Shown piece after piece: positions 49,201-58,200 of a stretch of DNA of 64,000 nt; positions within the stretch are counted from its first letter, which is position 1; every line of letters starts with the position of its first letter. Below the pieces are notes generated by a model. The model saw only the letters and a list, made by a program, of their open reading frames with translations. It had not been told where the DNA came from and searched no databases. The DNA comes from Latrodectus hesperus (Eukaryota > Arthropoda > Arachnida > Araneae > Theridiidae). A program made the translations under genes and the position numbers. The stretch lies in contig CM075853.1 in NCBI GenBank assembly GCA_037975125.1, positions 58,369,591 to 58,433,590 on the forward strand, given 5' to 3'.

Positions 49201-52200
49201 GGATGAGCTGAAAGGGAAAGTTGAAACTCAATGTAAAGAAATAAGTGATTTGCAGCAAAAGGTCTGTAACATTCAATTTATTTAATTCATTCATATTATT
49301 TTTTTATTAATGTGTGTTTACATAATTTCTACTTTGTATATATAAACATCACACTCATTCTCTTTTTGAGGTAATATAACTCTACTTTTCATCAGTTCTA
49401 TTTTTCTTTTATTAAATAACTTTTTGTAATATTACTTTCTTTATTAATTATCACATTCTTATGGAAACTCTTTTACTTTGTAGAAAAGCTTTATCGGCAA
49501 TTATCAAAAATATAAAAAATTTAATCATATACAAAATTTTTCTAATTCAATTTTATTTTTAGAAGTTTCTATACTTAATTTTTTTACTTAAACGTTTAAA
49601 ATTTTATTACGTTTTTCATATAAGTCTAATTTCTTTTTGCTGATTTTAGATTAGATCAGTGTTTTCGAACCCTTTTTGTGACATGCCTCACTTAAGCCTT
49701 TCTAAAATTTTTATGCCCCCTATGTAACATATACATAGTTTTCAATATTAAAAAATTGAATTGTTCTCTTAAGAAACTTAAAAGATAGGTTTTAGGAACA
49801 ATTTGTTATGAAATTATTAACAGAAGATAGTGAATAGATTTTCAAGATGCATTTAATGAAAAACTAAAATTCAAATCCGAAATATTTTTAATGAAGATTT
49901 TTTGTTAATAATATTTTAATTTAGTGAGATCCTTGTGCTTGATGCTTACTGCATAGAGGTTTTATGTTATGTTCCAAATTGGTTAGTTTCATTCTCAAGT
50001 CTCCCGGTTGTGTTATATCCAGGTGATTTCTTTTCTTTTATATTTACCAGTAAATCATATACAGCTCAAAATCCACATTCAGCTAAGTATAAAAATGGAA
50101 ATGGTAACAGTAGTTTTCTTGCACATTTGATTGAATATGTTTATTTGATATCTGTTTCCTCTCAAAGCCATACCATTGCTCCTTTTATATTACATAAAGT
50201 TTTAACTTACTCATCATTTTGCATTTCTGTGAGTTCTTGATACTGCATATTTGATAAATCAGATAAATCCACTATCATTGGTTGCATCATCCATGTTTGA
50301 AAATTAATTTTTTTTAAATCAGAAATTCTTTTAAATCATCCTATAGAATTTTCAGATGATCGACAAAAACAAGTAAAGCAGTATCATTCATTTCACATTT
50401 TTAGAGCCAATGAAACTGTTGAAAGTTTTTGTTTGCATGGGTAATGATACCAAATATCTTTGCTTTTGCATCAACAAGAATTTTATTTGTTCCTTAAGTT
50501 GCTTATTTAATATATTTGGTTTATCAAAGATATTGGCTAAATAACTCACATGTGCTTTACCATCTTGCTTCTGTTAACATTGTAGTTAACAGATTAGCTT
50601 TAATAGCATTAATACACTTTATTACTGAATGTAGTACTTCATTTAGAACAGATGAGATGTTTTTAGATACCAAGTTTTCCTTATGAATTACGCAATGCAC
50701 AAGAATAATTTCTAGATTCTCATCTTTCATCTGTTTTAAGCAGCCATTTTTCTTGCCCATCTTATTAGGAGCATCATCTGCACCACAAAATGTTATAGTT
50801 TTCATTGGTATGTTATTGAAATCTAAATAGTTTTTTAGCTCATTATATATACCTTTACAATTGGTGGTGCTTTCTTATCTTTCACAGAACAACATTACTT
50901 CAGCAAAATGCCCTTTCCCAATATATCTTATGTAAGTTATCAATACTGCCTCACTGTCTATCAAAGTTGATTCATCCATTTGCACTGAAAATTTTCTTGT
51001 TTTCAGTATTTTAACAAGTTATTTTTCAAAATCTTCACTTATTTTGTCTATTTTTCTGCTAACAATATTGTTAATGAATGGCATAGTTTTTACCTCTTTG
51101 TAATTTTTTCAAGAACCATTTTAAGAAATGGTTTTATTAAATTCTCTCCAATAGTATGATTTTTTCCAAATTTAGTGATGAATAAAGAAATTTGATAACT
51201 ATCCTCAAGAATATGATTATGAGTTGAAGTGTGAGCAGTAAATAGACAGTTTACTGTTGTCCTCTTTTCAAAATTTTCTTTTAAAGTTTGAAAGTAATTC
51301 AAATCTGAATTAATATGAATATTATGTCTCGCCTTCAAATGCGCCTCAAGGTGACTTTGTTTCATTAATTTGTTGGTCAAGCATTGCTGGCATAAAAGAA
51401 AAAAGCAAACCACACATCATGAATAGCATGCAAAAACCCAAATTTTCTTCCTTACACCACTCATTATACTATGGACTGAAGGAAATGTATATAAAATCAA
51501 TTATAAACTAAAACTAAATGTTGAAATTAATTTAATGTGACATAGAGTAAATGTATACCAAAAAATGCATATTTATTTAAATGTATGTAACACATTAACC
51601 ATACTGCTACCCCAAAATAAAATGTTTTTTCCATGTGACAAGTTTTTCAATAAATTATGCTTCTAAAATTAAAATAAATAAAAATAAAATCAAATACTTA
51701 CCAGTTCTATACAATGTATATATGCTTTAAATCGATGATCCTTTTACAACAGTTTTACAGACACCTGTTTCAAATTAATACCAAATGAATGCAGCTAAAC
51801 ACTACAGACGTTGCGATGGGCCATTCAGATGCAAACTGCTTTGTTTAACAAGATTTCAAAGAGTTTGGGATTGCACTCCGAGCCTGCTGTCTGCTGCAGG
51901 GACCATGGCAAAACCCAGTTAAAATTTTGATCTCGTCAAATGAATTTATGCAAATGAATTACTAGCCGCAATTATTTAAGAATTCTTTTTTCTTTCAATT
52001 TTGGCACTGAAATCTAGTATTGTATTTAATAGTCTAGAGTAAAAAGGTTAAACTTGGGTCAAGTCCATTTTCAAATTACCCTGCTGTGGGGTGTGGACCC
52101 CATGTTGGGAAACACTGAATTATATAATCCTTATTTTACTTTTCTTATATAGTTTATCAAATGCTTCTAAAATGACAGCCAGATTAATTATATGTATATA

Positions 52201-55200
52201 GGCATTATTTTATTTCTAACATTGATTTGAATTTTGGTTATTGATTATTTAAAGTTATTACATGTCTCTCTGAGCAAGAGAATCCCACATGAATTGATAA
52301 AATTTGATTAAAAATTGAAAAGAAATGGATAATTGGGAAATAAGAAGCTAATAAAATTCAAGTATGTTAAGAAAATATTATTCTAGAAATGTTTTTGTAT
52401 TGAAAACATGACAAAGAATTTAATATCTTTTTTCCTAAATATAATTCATTTAGTTCATTATAGGAAGCATATGAAGTTTATTATGAAGAATTTAAAGTAT
52501 GATGTATATCTTAGAAATATATTATAAAGATTGAAAATTTCCTAAGTATTCTTTTTTAAAATTACTTTGTATTTTAAGGGTTATGTTCAATCTCATTCAA
52601 TGTAACTGACAATCAATCATTCAAGGTAACAAAATTTTAATTAATATTCTCCAAAAGAGTTAATGCTATCAGAATGCATATAATGTAAAACATGAAATAA
52701 CCTTTGAAAAAAAATTCAAGAAAATAGAAGTAAAGTTAGAAATAAATTGAACAAGAATAGGAATATTAAAGCTTCATAAAGAATTAAATTTATAATGAAG
52801 ATGCTGTTATAAAACAATATCATTACCTTTTTTAATCAATATTACTATTTAAAATTATGTTTTGTATTTGATATTAGTAAGCTATCAGTCGCTATTGTAT
52901 TGACTTAATAATTTTCTTGCCTGTTCATTAAATTTTATTATTATTTTCTTAGAAACGCTTTGAGTAACATTTTCACAATTCATGAATTACAATTTTACAT
53001 ATCATAAATGGATATATTATTTTGTTAAATTTTAAGTTGTTTGACAGAACATCTTCTTTGTTTTACTGTTTTATCATATTATTTTTGAATAATTCTGTAA
53101 GTTTGGTAGAGATCTGATTTCAACAAGAGTATTAAGTTTGTACACAGTATTAAAATAAACAAATTGTCATTAAAGAAAAAAAATTGTAACTTTAAAATAT
53201 TATTGCAAGCTGTTGCCTTTTTGAAGTAATTAAATTAATCCAGTTTATTAAGTTTTATTTAAGCCTGTTAGTGCTTATGTGGTTGTGTTAAGTTAATGTT
53301 GTTAACTTAATATGACCACATAAACACTAACATATTTAAATAAAACCCGTTTAGTGTTAATGCTGGGCAGCATTTGTCTTATATAAAAATTTAAATGACC
53401 TTTTAAATTATGTGAAATAATTCATTTCAATTTTTAAAATGTTTCCTAAATTTAAAATTTTGAAATCATGTGGAAAATATTTTTATAATTAATAGGAAAT
53501 TTATTCAATTTTATCTTGTATCGTATTAAACTGGCAATATTAGTTGAGAACATATCTTTCAGTATATCTGGTTTTTAAGCATATTTGCACTTTATAATTA
53601 TTAACTGGTTTTATTTGTTTTCTTACTTGAGTTGTGTATGAGTATAATATCACAGTGAACATAATATGATAAACCTTTACAAAATATGCAGATTAAAAAT
53701 TAGGGAAAAAATTCTGTTACTTACATATAGGTTGACTAATTTATGTCATGTGAGACTAGCCATTTTGCATGGATGCAAACATCTAGAAACCTGCAAATAG
53801 TATGAAAGAATGTGGTCTTGCAAAATAAAAATTAAGCTGCTTGTAGATTATGTACAAAGTTTTATTCTGAGCTTTAATATTAAGCAAGCCTGAGCTTTAA
53901 TATTAAGCAAGTATCATTTATTTGGGATATTGTAATGCCAACTACACAGTCACCTTTTTTTATGAACACATTGGAAGTGTACATATTTCTCAGTAAAATT
54001 TATCCTTTTTTTTAAATGTCTTTTCTTTCTATTAAAATCTATAAAAATTTAAAAAAATTTTCAGAAAGGTTTACTCAATTTTGCCTAATTTTTTTTATCT
54101 GATTGTTCTAAGTTTAGAAATTTTTAATTGAAAACAGTTTTAAAATTACAAGTTTTTCAGGTGATTAATTTTGAATGTCTTTCACTTTTAGTTTATTTTT
54201 AGAAATTATTTAGTTATATAAATTGTATATTGAGTTTTAGAAAAGTGTAATGTTTAATTGTAACTAAAAAGATAAAGTTTGATTGAAAATAATAAATTTT
54301 TATTTTTTATCAAAAATAATTTGATATATTTCATTGCTTTTTTCAAAATATGATCTATATTAACTTCATTTAAACAGATTCAGTTTTGAATACAAAATTA
54401 GTTCTAATTTTATTTTGGTTTAATGATTATTTACCCTCTAAATGTGTGCCCGATTAGTACTAAGGGATTACAACTTTTACTTCAGGTGTTCCTAAAAAGT
54501 GAACTGTTTATATGTACAATAAGCTGTTGTGAGCATGTTAGACAATTTTTCTTGAATATTTTTTCTGTTGATAAAAAAGAAACTATGTTTCTAAGCAATT
54601 CATATATTATATGGAAAGTTCCAAATTAAGTGCATTTTTATTATTTATTTAAAATTCATTAATTATTATTCATAAATTTTCAAATACATTTCAACTGTTG
54701 TTTTTTATTATTATTCATAATTACAACATATTTATGACATTTAATATAAGATAGGCCAAAAATATAGAACACAGCATGTACTACTGTTGTGGAATATTTG
54801 TGGTCTCCATTTATTTTTATGAACTTTTAATGTACAGATATAATTTCATGCCTACTGATTTCACACTTTCATTTCAGTTATTTTCACATTTTATATGATT
54901 TTTTTATTTGCATTAACAAAAAGGGCTCTGCAATCAATTTGATTTTTTTTTTATGTTTCACATCTGTATTAGTTTAAATGATTAACTAAATCAGAGATAG
55001 TCATATGTGTTCTCTTTTTTTTGTATTAAAATTCTATTCTTGATCTCCTATTCCTTGCAAAACTGAATTTTTATAATATTGTTTTTTTTTTTACTTTTTA
55101 AGAATAGACTTGAATACTACTTGTTCTCATTTTGGTTTAATTTTTATTTTATTTATAGCCTTTTTCTATTTGATGGGGAGTTCATAGTATTTGTGTATTG

Positions 55201-58200
55201 AATTCATTCATCCAGTTGAACTAAAATCTCAATTTGTGATTTTTAATCTCATAAACTATCACGAGAGAAAATATTTAATTATTTGAAAAACTTTAAATCC
55301 AGTTACTACTTGCTTTAAAATAATAATTCATTAAAATTTTGATATATATTATTTTTGCTAAATTGTACTTTGTTGTATGTATATGGAATTAACTTACTTG
55401 CAATACAAATTTTTATTTCTAAATTAATTTGTGTGAAGGAAAAAATTAAGACTTGTGTGTGATGTATTGTATCCTGAAGATGAAATTTTTTTTTATATAT
55501 TGTACATTATCTGTTTTCTAAAACAATTTCTACTTTTTATTTTAATTTTAAATGGATCAATGTTAAAAACTTCTCATTGCAATATTACCTTTTATTTTTA
55601 AACAATAATATCAGAACAAAAGGAGAAGTGTAAAAAATAAAATTAAGAAAAAAGGTTTGCTAATTTTTAAATTTAAAAATAATCAAAAATTACAAAAAAA
55701 TATCACAATTATTTTAAATATCATATATAAATTTATTTGTTGAGATTCTCCAAGCTTTATTTGCAAGCTTTTCCATATTCATTTTAATTTATTCATGATG
55801 AATTATCAGTATCCATTGATAATGAACTATTTTATTTGTATCTAAACTGTCACCTAAGTAGGACCATACTAGGTGTTAATATCAAGTAACCATTAAAGCA
55901 ATTTACATGATCTCAATTTGTAATATTCAATTTACACTACCATTTTGGTTGAAATCAAGATTTAATTTATGTAATGAAAGTTAAAAATTGAATTGTTATG
56001 AATACCATTAAAAGGCTAATAATAATTAACACAAAAGTAAAACCAGTAATTCATTAAAATTTACTTACTATTGAAATAAATAGTTCCTGAAAATTTAAAA
56101 AAAATTGAATTATTACCAGAGAATAAAATTTTTTTCTGTATTAATTTAAATTTTGCTTCTGAAACATCAGAAATTTAGAACTTCAAATTTATTTTTAACT
56201 AGTTTTATTTGTTTTAAATTTTAATTGTAATTAAATTTTATACCAAATGCAAAACAACGGGTAAAAAGGAGGACCACCAGTCTGCTGTTTGAAAACCTTT
56301 TGAAGTATAAAATATAAGTTATTAAAAATGCATTATATTGCAACATACAAAATTTCTTACCTTCTCTCAAAGTAATTTTGTAGTTTAAAATTTCATTGTA
56401 TGAAATTTTAAGAAAGAGAATTTAGAAATAATTAAATAATATTGAAGTGAAATTTAATTTTGTTAAATATGATAAAGCTAATGTATTTTATAAATATTCC
56501 TTAAAAAAGTTAGCCCTTGTTTATTTATCTAAATTAGCATTATTCCAAACATTTGTATTAGACTACTTGTTGCTTAAAAACTTGTGTTAGATTTCTATAT
56601 ACATTCCAGGATTTACTTCTTCATGTATTTTTGTACTGTAATTGAATGTAAAAATAATGATAATGACACTATCTTGGCTTATGTAAAACTCTTTCATAGT
56701 AAATCTTAAGAAATCGTGTAATTTTTCTTATTAAACTTTATGGAATCAATAGTCATTATATAAAAGAAAAGAAATTAAATAAACAATTTTTATATATAAT
56801 TAATCCCTATTATTCTTAGGGGAAAAAAACAACTGATGACAAAGCAATCTATATTTTAAGTTTGTTAACTTCCAAAGAATACTTGAGAACTGCTTTTTAA
56901 TAATAGTTATGGCACTTGTTAATTAAATTATTATCAAAATGCTTTATATCATTGAAGAATGAAGAATTACAAAGACTGGCTGAGGAATCGCAAGCTATGA
57001 AAGATGAACTTGATGTTCTTCGCCACACTTCTGATAAAGTTGTGAGTATATAGAATAATTTTATTTTTCAAATACAATTGTGTCAGTGATGAAAATATTT
57101 AATTTCACTAGGATAAAATATTTCAATTTATAATATGTTTCTCATTTGTCTTGAAAATTTCCAAATGAGCATTTGGTAGAATATTATTTATTAAATGACA
57201 TACTTTGCTCATCATTCATTTACTTTTAAAATAATGTCTCTAAGATTCATGAATCCTGAAAAATGAAAATAAATTAAAAAATAATTTAATTATTTTTGTA
57301 AAATAGCTAAATTATTTTCTGTTTCCATGTGTAAGATGTCACATGACCAACTGCTATAAATAGCCAATAACTATGACATTATTATTCTTTGCTTATCGTG
57401 CGGTAGTATTTCTGAAAGCAAAATTTATTATATATTTCTTTATTTTATACATGAATTTTTTGCTTTTAATAAGCTGTTTAGTGTACACACCACTGGTTCT
57501 AAAAGTATTCGTTTGTAACAAAAATGGAAAAAACATCAGCTGTTTTCAGTTATGCTATATTTAATCAAGTGTCTTTTCGAAACATTTCTGAGATGAATGC
57601 ACATCATTTAATTTATTGTACTGTGACATACAGATGCAATTGTATTTGTGATATTCTGATTTCATGAAATTCTTGCTATGGAATTTTTATAACGTGCAAG
57701 AATTTACGTTTTCATAAATTATTAATATTTTGACTATCACTTAGTGAAAAAAATTGGTCAATGAGGATCAACTAACTCCAATAATTACATTAAAGTACTG
57801 TTAAAAAATGTGTTAGGTATAAAAATATAAGGAAAATATATTATTTTTAAACATAATCTTAAAATCTTTCCTATTTTTTGCATTTTGAATATATGCTGTT
57901 ACAATTCTTTACTCAAATCTGTTTGCTAAAGTTGATAGAGATTATTTTTTTAAAACTTGTCTTAATGAGAAGTTAGCATATTTTAATGTTACCAAAAATT
58001 TCAAAATTACATAAGCGTTTAAATAAAGTTTTTAAATTATTTATATTTTTTCATCAGCTGTATAGTTTGAAAAAACATTAAAATTGGTCTACTTATTCAT
58101 TTGGAACAAGATGAATTGATTTATAGTCCCTGAACAATTATGTTAATTTCTATATCAGTAGATTATACTAATGTGAGGAAATGTGAAAAGGTATGCAGTA

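Larger units (their letters stand above)
49262..56957 (+). other. Hook: Hook intron 10
   Basis: 7696 bp. Contains a Charlie-like hAT (49657-52117) and a 95-nt fold-back (53252-53346). From 53350 to 56957 only AT-rich sequence is visible. Confidence 0.85.

Noticed and set aside
49935..50240. 101-codon + strand frame
   Set aside because: Shadow of the - strand Charlie-like transposase C-terminal region.
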